DNA from: Senegalia massiliensis
GTDB lineage: Bacteria; Bacillota; Clostridia; Tissierellales; SIT17
Direction: 5' to 3'
Assembly (NCBI RefSeq): GCF_900626135.1
Contig: NZ_LR130785.1
Location: 1,831,241 to 1,895,240, forward strand
Length of the DNA: 64,000 bases
This document shows positions 45,246 through 55,603 of this stretch, one piece after another. The notes beneath the pieces were generated by a model that made no database searches, had not been told where the DNA came from, and saw only the letters and a program-made list of their open reading frames with translations. Within the stretch, counting starts at the first letter, position 1. Each line of letters begins with the position of its first letter. Both the position numbers and the translations under genes were made by a program.

Positions 45246-46094
45246 CTATTTTCCTCCTTTTACTTTCATTGCTGATTTTACAGTATTGTAAATTAACATT
45301 GTTATAGTCATTGGTCCAACTCCACCTGGTACTGGTGTAATATGACCTACAGTTTCTTTTACATCTTCAAAGTCTACATCTCCAGCTAATTTACCATCTA
45401 CTCTATTGATACCTACATCTATAACTGTAGCACCTTTTTTAACCATGTCACGCTTTACAAAATTTGCTTTTCCTATAGCAGCTACAAGTATATCTGCTTC
45501 TTTAGTAATTTCTTTCAAGTTTTTAGTTCTAGAATGACATATTGTAACTGTAGCATTTTTTTGTAACAATAATAATGAAATTGGTTTTCCTACAATATTA
45601 CTTCTACCTAGTACAACTACTCTTTTTCCTTCAACATCAATGTCATTACTTTCTATAAGTTTAATTATCCCATGAGGAGTACAAGGGATGAATGTATCTT
45701 CTCCTACAAGTAATTTTCCTGCATTTATAGGATGAAATCCATCTACATCTTTTTCAATAGATATTTTCTCAATTACTTTTTTTTCATCTATATGTTGAGG
45801 TAATGGTAATTGTACTAATATTCCATGTATTGTGTCGTCATTATTTAATTTCTCAATCAAATCTAATAATTCACTTTCTGAAACATCTTTATCTAAGGAG
45901 TGAACTTCAGATTTCATTCCTAACTTTTTACATGCTTTATCTTTACTTCTTACATAGGACTGAGATGCAGGATTCTCTCCAACTATTATTACTGAAAGGC
46001 CTGGAACAATACCTTTTTCTTTGAGTTCATTTATTTTAATCTGTAAGTCTTCTCTTATATTATTTGAAACTTCTCTTCCATTTATAATTTTCAA
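45246..46094 (-). CDS. folD: Bifunctional methylenetetrahydrofolate dehydrogenase/cyclohydrolase
   Basis: 282 residues. VGENPASQSYVRSKDKAC holds the catalytic Tyr/Lys region near residue 38-56. HGILVQLPLPQHID, KDVDGFHPINAGKL and PCTPHGI follow, then the Rossmann VVLGRSNIVGKP and PVPGGVGPMT. It interconverts 5,10-methylene- and 10-formyl-tetrahydrofolate. It follows the glycine-cleavage genes by 16 nt, which makes functional sense because cleavage produces methylene-THF. Its last codons form the ribosome-binding site of the next gene. Confidence 0.96.
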   Translation of the reverse strand: MKIINGREVSNNIREDLQIKINELKEKGIVPGLSVIIVGENPASQSYVRSKDKACKKLGMKSEVHSLDKDVSESELLDLIEKLNNDDTIHGILVQLPLPQHIDEKKVIEKISIEKDVDGFHPINAGKLLVGEDTFIPCTPHGIIKLIESNDIDVEGKRVVVLGRSNIVGKPISLLLLQKNATVTICHSRTKNLKEITKEADILVAAIGKANFVKRDMVKKGATVIDVGINRVDGKLAGDVDFEDVKETVGHITPVPGGVGPMTITMLIYNTVKSAMKVKGGK

Positions 46095-46110
46095 ATTAAC
46101 ACCACCTAAT

Positions 46111-47562
46111 TTAATTCCATTTTAATTTTAAATTTCTTGCTGCTCTAACTTCATCTACCCTTCTAACTGGAGCATAATGAGGAGCTTCTTTTAAAAGTTC
46201 AGGATTGTTTTCTGCTTCTTTTGCTATTTTAATCATAGCATCTATAAAGTTATCTAATGTTTCTTTGCTTTCTGTTTCTGTAGGTTCTATCATTAATGCT
46301 TCTTTAACTATTAATGGGAAATAAACAGTAGGAGGATGATAACCATAATCTAATAATCTTTTAGCTATATCCATTGTATTAACTTCTAGATTATCTTCTT
46401 TTAAACCAGCTAATACAAACTCATGTTTACATACTGTTTTTATTGGTAAGTTATAATGTTCTTTTAATTTGTTCATCATATAATTTGCATTTAATACTGC
46501 AGTTTCACTAACTTTCTTTAACCCATTACCTCCAAGAGCAAGTATATAAGTATATGCTCTTAGATTAACAGCATAATTACCATAAAATCCTTTTACTTTT
46601 CCTATAGAATCTTTTCTATCATAATCTAAAATAAATTTATCATTCTTCTTTTCCACTACAGGCACAGGTAAGAATTTAGCTAAATGTTCTTTTATTCCAA
46701 CAGCTCCACTACCAGGACCTCCACCTCCATGAGGAGTTGAAAAAGTTTTGTGAAGATTAAAATGCATAACGTCAAATCCCATATCACCTGGCCTTACTCT
46801 TCCCATTATAGCATTCATATTTGCACCATCATAATATAAAAGCCCTCCTGATTCATGAACAAGTTCTGCTATTTCTTTCATATCTTTTTCAAATAGTCCT
46901 AATGTATTTGGGTTTGTAAGCATAAGTCCAGCTACTTTATCATCTAAAATCTTCTTTAAATTTTCAACATCTACTAAACCTTCATCTGAAGATTTTACTT
47001 CTACAATATCATAACCTGCCATTGCAGCAGTAGCAGGATTTGTTCCATGAGCAGAATCTGGAACTATTATTTTTGTTCTATGATTATCATTATTTGCATT
47101 ATGATATGCTTTTATAAGCATAATACCTGTTAATTCACCATGAGCTCCAGCCGCTGGCTGTAAACTAACTCTATCCATTCCAGATATTTCAGCTAAATGA
47201 TTAGATAGATTATACATTAACTCAAGTGATCCTTGAACAGTATGTTCTGGTTGATAAGGATGAATATTTGTTAGACTATCCATATTTGCCATATCTTCAT
47301 TTATTTTTGGATTATATTTCATAGTACAGGAGCCTAATGGATAAAATCCTGTATCAATACTATAATTTAATTGGGATAAATTAGTATAATGTCTTACAAC
47401 ATCTAATTCGGATACTTCTGGAAGTTCTAAATCTTTATCACTTAAATATTCTTTTGGAATGAGTTGTTCTATTTCTTTTTCCAATATATCATTTTTTGGA
47501 AGGCTATATGCCTTTCTACCTTTTTTTGATAGTTCAAAAATTAATTTATCATAATTTTTCAT
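46111..47562 (-). CDS. gcvPB: Glycine dehydrogenase (decarboxylating) subunit 2 (P-protein)
   Basis: 483 residues. The PLP lysine is in [20 protein letters not shown] near 260. [14 protein letters not shown] and [13 protein letters not shown] are near 137-175, and [14 protein letters not shown] near 68 is typical of subunit 2. With GcvPA it decarboxylates glycine and transfers the aminomethyl group to lipoyl-GcvH. Its ATG overlaps the gcvPA stop (TAATG) after GGAGGTG. Confidence 0.96.
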   Translation of the reverse strand: MKNYDKLIFELSKKGRKAYSLPKNDILEKEIEQLIPKEYLSDKDLELPEVSELDVVRHYTNLSQLNYSIDTGFYPLGSCTMKYNPKINEDMANMDSLTNIHPYQPEHTVQGSLELMYNLSNHLAEISGMDRVSLQPAAGAHGELTGIMLIKAYHNANNDNHRTKIIVPDSAHGTNPATAAMAGYDIVEVKSSDEGLVDVENLKKILDDKVAGLMLTNPNTLGLFEKDMKEIAELVHESGGLLYYDGANMNAIMGRVRPGDMGFDVMHFNLHKTFSTPHGGGGPGSGAVGIKEHLAKFLPVPVVEKKNDKFILDYDRKDSIGKVKGFYGNYAVNLRAYTYILALGGNGLKKVSETAVLNANYMMNKLKEHYNLPIKTVCKHEFVLAGLKEDNLEVNTMDIAKRLLDYGYHPPTVYFPLIVKEALMIEPTETESKETLDNFIDAMIKIAKEAENNPELLKEAPHYAPVRRVDEVRAARNLKLKWN

Positions 47563-48905
47563 TATAGCACCTCCAATGCAGAAACTAATTTATCTATCTC
47601 TTCTTTAGTTCTCTTTTCAGTTACTGCAAATAATATTGAATTATCAATATCATTATAATCCTTACCTAAATCATAACCACCAAGAATTTTGTTTTCTAGT
47701 AACTTTTGATTTACTTCATTAACTTTTATATCACTTTTAACAGCAAACTCTTTAAAGAATGGTTTATCAAATACTGGTTTAAATTTACCACTTTCAGTTA
47801 TTTTATCAAATGCATAATGAGCCTTTTGTAAAGACTGAGTTGCAACTTCTTTTAATCCTTCTTTACCCATTGTAACTAAATATATTGCTGACATTAAAGC
47901 ATTTAGCCCTTGATTTGAACATATATTTGATGTAGCCTTATATCTTCTTATATGTTGTTCACGAGCTTGTAAAGTAAGAACAAATGATCTTTTATTATCC
48001 TTATCAACTGTTTCTCCTACTATTCTTCCTGGTATTTTTCTCGCTAATTTCTGCTTAACTGCCATAAACCCTAGGGTAGGACCACCAAAATTCAACTTAT
48101 TACCTAAACTCTGTCCTTCTCCTACTACAATATCAGCACCTAAATCACCAGGAGATTTTAAAACACCTAATGAAATCGGGTCAACATAAGTTATAAACTT
48201 AGCTTTTTTAGTATCATGAGTAATCTCTTCAATTTCTTTCAAATCCTCAATGATTCCAAAAAAGTTTGGATTCTGTACTATTACACCTGCTGTATTATTA
48301 TCAGCAACTTCTTTTAATTTATCTACATCAGTTACTCCATCTTTCATATCAACTTCTATCAAATCAATGTCTCTAAATTTCATATAAGTTTTTACAACTT
48401 TTCTTACTTCAGGATGAACTGTTTTTGAAATTATTACTTTATTTTTTCTAGTTACATCTGCTGCTACAAGACCTGCTTCAGCACATGCAGTAGGACCATC
48501 ATACATAGAGGCATTTGAAACATCCATGCCAGTAAGATTAGATATAAGAGTCTGATATTCAAAAATAACTCTAAGGGTTCCTTGACTTATTTCAGCTTGA
48601 TAAGGAGTGTAAGATGTTAAGAATTCTCCTCTAGATGCTATATGACCTATTAAAGATGGTATATAATGATCATACATGCCGGCACCTAAAAAGCAAGTTA
48701 AGTCATCAGTAGTTTGATTTTTATCTCCAAGTTTTTTCATATGATTTCTTATTTCTAATTCTGATAAGGAATCATCTATTTTTAAATCCCTATCTAGTCT
48801 TAGAGACTCTGGAATATCCTTAAATAAATCATCAATAGAATTAGCACCTATTACATCTAACATTTCCTTTCTATCTTGTTTAGTGTTAGGTATATATCTA
48901 TGCAT
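47562..48905 (-). CDS. gcvPA: Glycine dehydrogenase (decarboxylating) subunit 1 (P-protein)
   Basis: About 447 residues from ATG 48905, six nt after GAGGAGG, which itself overlaps the gcvH end. [59 protein letters not shown] and [20 protein letters not shown] are diagnostic of the subunit 1 branch. It forms the P-protein heterotetramer with GcvPB, using PLP on the partner subunit. Confidence 0.95.
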   Translation of the reverse strand: MHRYIPNTKQDRKEMLDVIGANSIDDLFKDIPESLRLDRDLKIDDSLSELEIRNHMKKLGDKNQTTDDLTCFLGAGMYDHYIPSLIGHIASRGEFLTSYTPYQAEISQGTLRVIFEYQTLISNLTGMDVSNASMYDGPTACAEAGLVAADVTRKNKVIISKTVHPEVRKVVKTYMKFRDIDLIEVDMKDGVTDVDKLKEVADNNTAGVIVQNPNFFGIIEDLKEIEEITHDTKKAKFITYVDPISLGVLKSPGDLGADIVVGEGQSLGNKLNFGGPTLGFMAVKQKLARKIPGRIVGETVDKDNKRSFVLTLQAREQHIRRYKATSNICSNQGLNALMSAIYLVTMGKEGLKEVATQSLQKAHYAFDKITESGKFKPVFDKPFFKEFAVKSDIKVNEVNQKLLENKILGGYDLGKDYNDIDNSILFAVTEKRTKEEIDKLVSALEVL

Positions 48906-48906
48906 A

Positions 48907-49290
48907 TTATTCCTCCTCTGCACAGAATTTTTCATAAGCTTCTTTATCCATTAAATCATCTAATTCAGTGTTATCTGACATTTCTACTTTTATAAACCAA
49001 CTGCCAAAAGCATCTTCATTTACAAGTTCTGGAGAGTCTTCTAATTCTTCATTTACTTCAATTACAGTTCCAGATACAGGCATATAAGTATCTGATGCAG
49101 TTTTAACAGATTCTACTACTCCAAAAGATTCTTCCTTTTCTAACTCATCATCTACTTCTGGTAATTCCACATAAACTATTTCACCTAAATTATGTTGTGC
49201 ATGATCTGTTATACCTATTAACGCCTCATTACCTTCTACCTTTACCCACTCATGATCACTTGAATAATATAAACCTTCTACTGTTTTCAT
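48907..49290 (-). CDS. gcvH: Glycine cleavage system H protein
   Basis: 127 residues. [24 protein letters not shown] is at the N-terminus and the lipoylated lysine is in [17 protein letters not shown] near 63. [12 protein letters not shown] is near the C-terminus. It shuttles the aminomethyl group between the P, T and L proteins. It lies 20 nt after gcvT and upstream of gcvPA in the operon. Confidence 0.96.
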   Translation of the reverse strand: MKTVEGLYYSSDHEWVKVEGNEALIGITDHAQHNLGEIVYVELPEVDDELEKEESFGVVESVKTASDTYMPVSGTVIEVNEELEDSPELVNEDAFGSWFIKVEMSDNTELDDLMDKEAYEKFCAEEE

Positions 49291-49310
49291 TAAAATTCCT
49301 CCTTAAATTT

Positions 49311-50420
49311 TTATTTTTTATTTTGTTTTAAAAATTTTGTATTAACAACTTTAACTTTTGCAAATCTTTTTCTAATTTTAATATCAAATTCTATTCCAAG
49401 ATCTGCATAATCAATATCAACCATTGCTTTACCAATATTTTTCTTTAATGTAGGTGAATGATAACCTGTTGTAACAAAACCAATTTTTTTATCATCCTTA
49501 TATACTTCATAACCACTTCTTGGTATGCCTTTACCTATCATTTCAAACCCTATTATTTTTCTTTTTAATCCCTCTTCTTTTTGTTTCTTTAAAGCTTCTT
49601 TCCCTATAAAATCAGATTCTTTATTTAATTTAACAAAAAATCCTAATCCTGCTTCTAATGGGGTTATATCTTTAGATAACTCATTTCCATATAAAGGCAA
49701 ATTAGCTTCAAAACGAAGGGTATCTCTTGCACCAAGTCCTGCTGGTTTTACTCCTTCTTCTTTGCCAACTTCTAATAATTTTTCCCAAACTTCTACAATA
49801 TCGTTATTTGCTAGATATATTTCAAAACCATCTTCCCCTGTGTAACCAGTTCTTGATACTATAGCTTTTTTTCCATCAACAAATACATTTCTATCAAGAT
49901 AGAAAAATTTAATATCAGATAAATTTTTGTCAGTAATTTTTTGTAATATTTGTTCAGCCTTAGGTCCTTGAATAGCTATTTCAGAATATTTGTCTGATAA
50001 ATCATTAATTTCCACATCATAATCTTTTCTGTTTTCTTTTATCCATTCATAATCCTTTTCTAAATTACTTGCATTTACTACTAAAAAATAATGGGTGTCA
50101 GAAAATTTATAAACAAGTAAATCATCTACTACTCCACCATCTGGATAGAGAAAAAATGTGTAAAGAATTTGATTGTTCTTAAGTGATGTTATATCATTTG
50201 TTACTAAATAATCTACAAAGTCTTTTGCATCATCTCCTTTTATTTCAATTTCTCCCATATGAGAAACATCGAAAATTCCTGCATCATTTCTAACTGCTTC
50301 ATGCTCCAAAGTAAGACCTTCAAATTCTACAGGTAATTTCCACCCATAATAATCTGTCATTTTTCCGTTTAACCTTAGATGAGAATCATATAAAGCTGTT
50401 TTTTTTGAATCTACCATCAT
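49311..50420 (-). CDS. gcvT: Aminomethyltransferase, glycine cleavage T protein
   Basis: 369 residues. HLRLNGKMTDYYGWKLPVEF is the N-terminus and DVSHMGEIEIKG follows. IQGPKAEQIL, SRTGYTGEDGFEIY and GLGARDTLRFEANLPLYG (folate-binding Asp and Arg) are conserved. It releases ammonia and passes the methylene to tetrahydrofolate. It is the first gene of the operon behind the tandem glycine riboswitch. Two adjacent ATGs (50420, 50417) share the AAGGAG site. Confidence 0.96.
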   Translation of the reverse strand: MMVDSKKTALYDSHLRLNGKMTDYYGWKLPVEFEGLTLEHEAVRNDAGIFDVSHMGEIEIKGDDAKDFVDYLVTNDITSLKNNQILYTFFLYPDGGVVDDLLVYKFSDTHYFLVVNASNLEKDYEWIKENRKDYDVEINDLSDKYSEIAIQGPKAEQILQKITDKNLSDIKFFYLDRNVFVDGKKAIVSRTGYTGEDGFEIYLANNDIVEVWEKLLEVGKEEGVKPAGLGARDTLRFEANLPLYGNELSKDITPLEAGLGFFVKLNKESDFIGKEALKKQKEEGLKRKIIGFEMIGKGIPRSGYEVYKDDKKIGFVTTGYHSPTLKKNIGKAMVDIDYADLGIEFDIKIRKRFAKVKVVNTKFLKQNKK

Positions 50421-50440
50421 ATCACTCCTTAAATATTTTT

Positions 50441-50705
50441 ACCCCTTGAAAAGGTTTTCATTAAGGGACATTAAAAAAAGAAATATAAAAACATACAAAA
50501 TATATGCCTTATATTTCTCTGTATCTGGCCTGAGAGCTTTACATATTAATGTATTTCTCCTTCGGCGTCGCTAAAGCGATCTCTCCAGAGTTTCATCAAA
50601 TAACGATCCTTTTACCTGAGAGTTTCTATAAAAATTATGGCAAATTTTATATATTGCTCCATCGGCTACCTATTTAAAGATATCTCTCGTTATTCTCATC
50701 TGAGT
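50441..50705 (-). promoter_or_regulatory. Tandem glycine riboswitch controlling gcvT-gcvH-gcvPA-gcvPB-folD
   Basis: The minus strand has two glycine-aptamer copies. The first, ~50702-50610, has AACGAGAGA, TAGGTAGCCGATGGAGCAA and AACTCTCAGG. The second, ~50600-50510, has CTCTGGAGAGA, GCCGAAGGAG and GCTCTCAGGCCAG. An expression-platform hairpin (~50466-50441, CCCTT/AAGGG arms with an inner GAAAA/TTTTC) lies before gcvT. Glycine binding should turn the operon on. Confidence 0.92.
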
Positions 50706-50795
50706 ATTATATTATTAATTACATAATAATATATTTGAGCAATTATTACAACAATAGTTATTATTTTAACTTATTATTTATAATTTTCTTAATAA

Positions 50796-51062
50796 TTATA
50801 TATTATCATTTAAATCTTTATATTTTTGTGAATCTATGTTTACTAATATAACTTCATTTCCTATCCTAACTATATCCTCCCAATCAATAACTACATTATT
50901 GTACTTAGTAAAAAGACTCATTATTCCACCAGCTTTGGGCATTATTATAGCTTTTATTTTTGCATTTTCCAAATCAATTTCTATATCATTTATCATACCC
51001 AATTTTGAACCATCAACAACATTTATTATTTCTTTTTCTGTTAATTCCGATGCTTTAATCAT
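50796..51062 (-). CDS. ylmC: YlmC/YmxH family sporulation-associated PRC-barrel protein
   Basis: 88 residues. ASELTEKEIINVVDGSKLGMINDIEID is the family opening and IVRIGNEVILVN the closing strand. In Bacillus the ylmC/ymxH genes lie near sigma-G and sporulation genes and the family is restricted to spore formers. The function is unknown. It follows sigG on the same strand, and the gap to gcvT holds the glycine riboswitch. AGAGGTG precedes the ATG. Confidence 0.85.
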   Translation of the reverse strand: MIKASELTEKEIINVVDGSKLGMINDIEIDLENAKIKAIIMPKAGGIMSLFTKYNNVVIDWEDIVRIGNEVILVNIDSQKYKDLNDNI

Positions 51063-51124
51063 ATTATCACCTCTTATCCTTTTATAATATATTTATATTA
51101 ACTTGTCTTAAATTATGCATAATA

Positions 51125-51158
51125 AAAAAAATTAGTATAGAATCTATACTAATTTTTT
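51125..51158 (-). terminator. Terminator after sigG
   Basis: A 16-bp A/T-rich palindrome (51125-51141 with 51143-51158) overlaps the sigG stop codon. It gives a U-rich end on the minus strand. It separates sigG from ylmC. Confidence 0.65.
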
Positions 51159-51917
51159 CATATGATTTAAAGCAGTTTTCTCTAGTCTAGAAACCTGAGC
51201 TTGAGAAATACCTATTTCTTCTGCAACTTCCATCTGAGTTTTACCTTCATAGAATCTCAAGTTTAATATTAGCTTTTCCCTATCATTTAATTTTCTTATA
51301 CCTTCTCTTAGTGCTATTTCCTCTAACCATAGTTCATCTTCGCTCTTTTCATCACTTACTTGATCCATTACATATATTGCATCTCCGTTATCATGATAAA
51401 TAGGTTCAAATAAAGATATTGGATCTTGAATAGCATCTAATGCAAATACAACATCTTCTTTAGGCAAATTCAATTCATTAGATATTTCTGTTATAGTAGG
51501 TTCTTTTGAATTCTTTTTTATCAATTGTTCTCTTGCTTGTAACGCTTTATATGCTATATCTCTAAGTGATCTACTAACTCTAATAGAATTATTATCCCTT
51601 AAATATCTCCTAATTTCACCTATTATCATAGGTACAGCATAAGTTGAGAATTTCACATTATGTTTTAAGTCAAAATTGTCTATTGCTTTTATTAGCCCTA
51701 TACATCCTACTTGAAATAAATCATCAACATTTTCTCCTCTTTTGTTAAACCTTTTTATAACACTTAAAACTAGCCTTAAATTACCTTGGATAAATTCTTC
51801 TCTAGCTTTCATATCTCCTTTATGAATCCTATCAAATAATTTTCTCATTTCTTTATTAGTTAATACGGGCAACTCTGATGTATTTACTCCACAAATTTCT
51901 ACTTTGTTAATGTACAT
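51144..51917 (-). CDS. sigG: RNA polymerase sporulation sigma factor G (forespore)
   Basis: 257 residues. VEICGVNTSELPVL opens as in SigG. Region 2 (GDMKAREEFIQGNLRLVLSVIKRF, DDLFQVGCIGLIKAIDNFD, VKFSTYAVPMIIGEIRRYLRD) is followed by SIRVSRSLRDIAYKAL and region 4 (REKLILNLRFYEGKTQMEVA, SQAQVSRLEK). It directs forespore-specific transcription. It lies downstream of sigE, the canonical spoIIGA-sigE-sigG order. Confidence 0.96.
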   Translation of the reverse strand: MYINKVEICGVNTSELPVLTNKEMRKLFDRIHKGDMKAREEFIQGNLRLVLSVIKRFNKRGENVDDLFQVGCIGLIKAIDNFDLKHNVKFSTYAVPMIIGEIRRYLRDNNSIRVSRSLRDIAYKALQAREQLIKKNSKEPTITEISNELNLPKEDVVFALDAIQDPISLFEPIYHDNGDAIYVMDQVSDEKSEDELWLEEIALREGIRKLNDREKLILNLRFYEGKTQMEVAEEIGISQAQVSRLEKTALNHMKKLV

Positions 51918-52040
51918 TTATGTTCATTCCCTTCTAGATGATCTACCCCTTTCAATATAAATTATTACCTTAGCTTTATATTTTATACAAAAGTAAATTG
52001 GTTATTTTTTCATATAAAATATTTTAATTTATTATTTCCT

Positions 52041-52070
52041 AAAAAAAAAATAGCATACATTTGTATGCTA
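52041..52070 (-). terminator. Terminator after sigE
   Basis: A 9-bp perfect stem (52051-52059 and 52062-52070) is followed on the minus strand by ten U (complement of 52041-52050). The sigE stop is within the stem. Confidence 0.85.
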
Positions 52071-52802
52071 TACCATTTTACTTATTTCCTTTTGTAATCT
52101 TCTTACTATACGTTTTTCAAGTCTAGAAATATAAGATTGTGATATTCCTAAAATATCTGCCACTTCTTTTTGAGTTTTTTCTTCACCTGTCTTTTTAATT
52201 CCAAATCTTAATTCCATTATTCTTCTTTCTCGATCAGATAAAGATTCCATAGCTTCCATTAATAACTCTTTATCTATTTCCTCTTCTAATAATTTGAAAA
52301 TTATATCACTATCCGTTCCTAAAATATCAGATAATAATAATTCATTTCCATCCCAATCTGTATTCAAAGGTTCATCAAAAGATATTTCTGTTTTAGTTTT
52401 ATTATTTTTTCTTAGATACATTAATATTTCATTTTCGATACATTTTGAAGCATATGTAGCTAATTTAATATTTTTATCTGGCTTAAATGTATTTACAGCT
52501 TTTATAAGTCCAATAGATCCTATGGATATTAAATCCTCTATTCCTATACCAGTATTTTCAAATTTTCTTGATATATATACAACCAATCTTAAATTTCTCT
52601 CTATTAATATTGTTTTTATACTTTCATCTTTTTCAATTTTAGATATTAAATATTTTTCTTCTTCTGGTTCTAATGGAGGAGGAAGAATTTCACTTCCACC
52701 TATATAAAATATACTTTCTTCTTCATATAAATTTAACATTTTTAAATATTTAATATATATAATTTTAATCTTTAACTTCATTATTGTTAATAATTTCTTC
52801 AA
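52068..52802 (-). CDS. sigE: RNA polymerase sporulation sigma factor E (mother cell), pro-form
   Basis: Up to 244 residues. The hydrophobic pro-sequence is followed by [16 protein letters not shown], which holds the SpoIIGA cleavage neighbourhood. [31 protein letters not shown] and [18 protein letters not shown] are region 2, and [19 protein letters not shown] with [16 protein letters not shown] region 4. The TTG at 52802 has GGAGG 8 nt upstream and is kept; ATG 52781 would give a pro-sequence nearer the Bacillus length. It directs early mother-cell transcription. Confidence 0.95.
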   Translation of the reverse strand: MKKLLTIMKLKIKIIYIKYLKMLNLYEEESIFYIGGSEILPPPLEPEEEKYLISKIEKDESIKTILIERNLRLVVYISRKFENTGIGIEDLISIGSIGLIKAVNTFKPDKNIKLATYASKCIENEILMYLRKNNKTKTEISFDEPLNTDWDGNELLLSDILGTDSDIIFKLLEEEIDKELLMEAMESLSDRERRIMELRFGIKKTGEEKTQKEVADILGISQSYISRLEKRIVRRLQKEISKMV

Positions 52803-52817
52803 TTTTTACGCCTCCAG

Positions 52818-53717
52818 TTAGTTAATTATTTCAGGATGTAATAGGGCCACATAATCATTATTATTTGTCAAATGATTATTATAAATTCCTATTACAATGT
52901 CTGATACTTGCTTGTCTTCATCATTTTCAATGATTATTCTATCTGGTTTAAATCCTAGTAACATTCCATTTTCTTTGCCTACTGACTTAAATGGTATAAG
53001 TCTAAATTTAATAAGTTCATTGCTATTAGATATTACTCTTGATATTATACTTAAATCATCTTCACTATATATTGTAAATATATCCCGTATTGAACTAGGT
53101 AATAATTCACTTATTGCTGAAAATTCAACCACAATAACTGGTATATTTGTTATTGGATCTATTAGCGAATTACCAGTATCTACAAGTCCTTTTAATCTTG
53201 CTGTCTTATCTTGTAACTTAACTATAAAGCTTACATACATATTTTCTTTACTTATTTTACTATAAATATATTGTGATGCTATTTTATAAAATATATAAGA
53301 TATGATTATTCCAACTATCAATATAGATGGTTTAAAATTATTTATACTTTTTATATAAAATATGCCTTTTCCAAAATATACTTTAGAATTAGTTAAATAA
53401 AAAATAGCAAATGAACCACCTGCAAATACAAATGATACTGTATAAAATGTAGCAAATAATTTTAAAAACTTTTTAAGTTTAAAAGGATTGAATGCTAAAA
53501 TTATCAAAATTATAGAAATACATATTTTCCCAATAAAGTTGCCCATAAAATGTAATTTGGGAATGAATACTATTAATGTATATAAAGCACCTAGTAATGC
53601 AGATAATATAATTCTTATATTATTAGTATCTGTTCTTGTAAATCTTTTTGTGACATATAATATTATATAATTGATTATAAAATTTTCTATTAATAAATAT
53701 TCAGCATAGATGTACAA
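52818..53717 (-). CDS. spoIIGA: Sigma-E processing peptidase SpoIIGA
   Basis: 299 residues. Five predicted membrane helices fill residues 1-150, then a cytoplasmic aspartic-protease-like domain with the catalytic Asp in KGLVDTGNSLIDPI near 180. FKSVGKENGMLLGFKPD is a conserved C-terminal piece. It cleaves pro-SigE at the septum in response to the forespore signal. It lies 15 nt upstream of sigE and starts with TTG after GGGGGG. Confidence 0.94.
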   Translation of the reverse strand: MYIYAEYLLIENFIINYIILYVTKRFTRTDTNNIRIILSALLGALYTLIVFIPKLHFMGNFIGKICISIILIILAFNPFKLKKFLKLFATFYTVSFVFAGGSFAIFYLTNSKVYFGKGIFYIKSINNFKPSILIVGIIISYIFYKIASQYIYSKISKENMYVSFIVKLQDKTARLKGLVDTGNSLIDPITNIPVIVVEFSAISELLPSSIRDIFTIYSEDDLSIISRVISNSNELIKFRLIPFKSVGKENGMLLGFKPDRIIIENDEDKQVSDIVIGIYNNHLTNNNDYVALLHPEIIN

Positions 53718-53854
53718 ATTTAGCCCCCCTTAAAATGTATTTTATCTATGCATAAAACTATATTAAATCTTCTTATAAACTTTTATGCATTTATAGTACA
53801 ATATATTCCTATTATACAGAAGTTTAATCTAAAATTATGTCAAAGTCTGAAGTC

Positions 53855-53892
53855 GAAAAAAGACCCATTTCGTCATTCGAAATGGGTCTTTT
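53855..53892 (-). terminator. Terminator after ftsZ
   Basis: A 15-bp perfect stem (53858-53872 and 53878-53892) with a 5-nt loop is followed by a U tract on the minus strand. It lies 18 nt past the ftsZ stop. Confidence 0.9.
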
Positions 53893-53909
53893 AAAAATTC
53901 TATTTTATA

Positions 53910-55013
53910 TTATCTATTTGTTCTTCTTCTTAAAAAAGTTGGTATATCTAGTTCATCTTTCAAATCATTTTTTTCATTATTATCTTTATTAATTTGTGTA
54001 TGTTTATCATTTTTATCAGAAGTATTTTTAAAAGGATTTTGTGATGAATTCTCTTTAGGATTATTATTAAAGCCTGTTGCAATAACAGTAATTTGAATAT
54101 CATCTTTAAGAGTTTCATCTACAACTGCACCAAAAATTATATTTGCATCTGGATCTACATTTTGTTTAATAAGATCTGCTGCCTCATTCACCTCAAATAA
54201 ACCAAGATTTGATCCTCCAGTAATATTAAGTAGTACTCCATTAGCACCTTCAATAGAAGTTTCTAATAGCGGACTATGTATTGCTTGTTTTGCAGCTTCA
54301 GTAGCTCTGTTTTCACCATTTGCTCTACCAATACCCATATGAGCTAATCCTTGATCTAACATAATAGTTGTCACATCAGCAAAGTCAAGATTTACAAGTC
54401 CAGGTACAGCTATTAAATCAGATATCCCTTGAATACCTTGTCTTAAAACATCATCTGCTATTTTAAATGCATCCATTATAGATGTCTTTTTCTCTACTAT
54501 TTGCAACAATCTATCATTAGGAATGGTAACTAAAGTGTCTACTTTAGTTTGTAATTCCTCTATACCTTTAGCTGCATGTGCACTTCTTCTTCCACCTTCA
54601 AACATAAATGGTTTAGTTACAACACCAACAGTAAGTATTTCCATTTCTTTTGCAACTTCAGCTACTACAGGTGCTGCACCTGTACCTGTTCCACCACCCA
54701 TTCCTGCAGTTATAAATACCATATCTGCACCTTCTAGTGCTTCCTGTATTTCATTTCTGCTTTCTTCAGCAGCTTTTTTTCCTATTTCAGGATTAGCTCC
54801 AGCACCTAAACCTCTTGTTAATTTTTCGCCTATTTGAATTTTTATATCAGCTTGAGAAGAATGAAGAGCTTGTCTATCTGTATTAACAGCAATGAAATTT
54901 ACTCCTTTAACACCTTCATCTATCATTCTATTTACAGCATTATTTCCACCGCCGCCTACACCTACTACTTTTATTTGAGCGAATTGTTCCATATCTACAT
55001 CAAATTCAAACAC
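53910..55013 (-). CDS. ftsZ: Cell division protein FtsZ
   Basis: 367 residues. The GTPase domain has [26 protein letters not shown] and the tubulin signature [13 protein letters not shown] near 105. NDRLLQI and the T7-loop [11 protein letters not shown]-like region follow. The linker (~315-350) is Asn/Lys-rich and ends in the conserved C-terminal peptide DIPTFLRRR. It polymerises into the Z-ring. It is isolated from the rest of the division cluster by a 236-bp gap. No ftsA is present upstream. Confidence 0.97.
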   Translation of the reverse strand: MFEFDVDMEQFAQIKVVGVGGGGNNAVNRMIDEGVKGVNFIAVNTDRQALHSSQADIKIQIGEKLTRGLGAGANPEIGKKAAEESRNEIQEALEGADMVFITAGMGGGTGTGAAPVVAEVAKEMEILTVGVVTKPFMFEGGRRSAHAAKGIEELQTKVDTLVTIPNDRLLQIVEKKTSIMDAFKIADDVLRQGIQGISDLIAVPGLVNLDFADVTTIMLDQGLAHMGIGRANGENRATEAAKQAIHSPLLETSIEGANGVLLNITGGSNLGLFEVNEAADLIKQNVDPDANIIFGAVVDETLKDDIQITVIATGFNNNPKENSSQNPFKNTSDKNDKHTQINKDNNEKNDLKDELDIPTFLRRRTNR

Positions 55014-55249
55014 AATTTAACCCCCTTATTACATTTTATCATTTTATCGTTTCTTTTATAATCATCTCTTATTATAAGATAAATCTCATTAGAATTATAT
55101 TCGACATAAGATTCTTATATCCTTCTTAACTTTAAAATATAATTTTAATATTATAATTATTTTATCATATTATTCTACATTATAATCAATAATTTTACTA
55201 TCTTTAAATATTAAATTTAGAACATAAACAATATTATATCAGCATTTTA

Positions 55250-55603
55250 TTAATCGTTCAAATGCTGTTTATTGAAAAAAAACCTTCTTATAATAGCAAA
55301 ATTATTAAAAAGCCTAATTCCAAATGCAAATATTGCTGCATAATATAAAGGAACTCCTAATTTATCACCAATATATGCAAGTAATGCTGCTAAAATAGCA
55401 TTTCCAATAAAACCAGAAATAAATATCCCTGAGTTAAATTTATTTTCAAGGGATGCCCTTACTCCTCCAAAAACTGAATCCATACATGCAAGTATAGCTA
55501 CAGACATATATGTTGAATAGCTTAATGAGAAAGTAACAGGCATATATAATCCTATTACTACCCCTAAAATAATACCAATTAACGCAATTAACAAATTATT
55601 CAC
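55250..55603 (-). CDS. sbp: Small basic protein (DUF1290/Sbp)
   Basis: 117 residues with four predicted membrane helices. GIILGVVIGLYMPVTFSLSYSTYMSVAILACMDSVFGGVRA is the DUF1290 signature, ending near residue 60. The gene accompanies DUF881 genes in the Firmicute division cluster (Bacillus ylxW/ylxX/sbp). The function is unknown. It overlaps the preceding DUF881 gene by 8 nt. Confidence 0.9.
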   Translation of the reverse strand: MNNLLIALIGIILGVVIGLYMPVTFSLSYSTYMSVAILACMDSVFGGVRASLENKFNSGIFISGFIGNAILAALLAYIGDKLGVPLYYAAIFAFGIRLFNNFAIIRRFFFNKQHLND

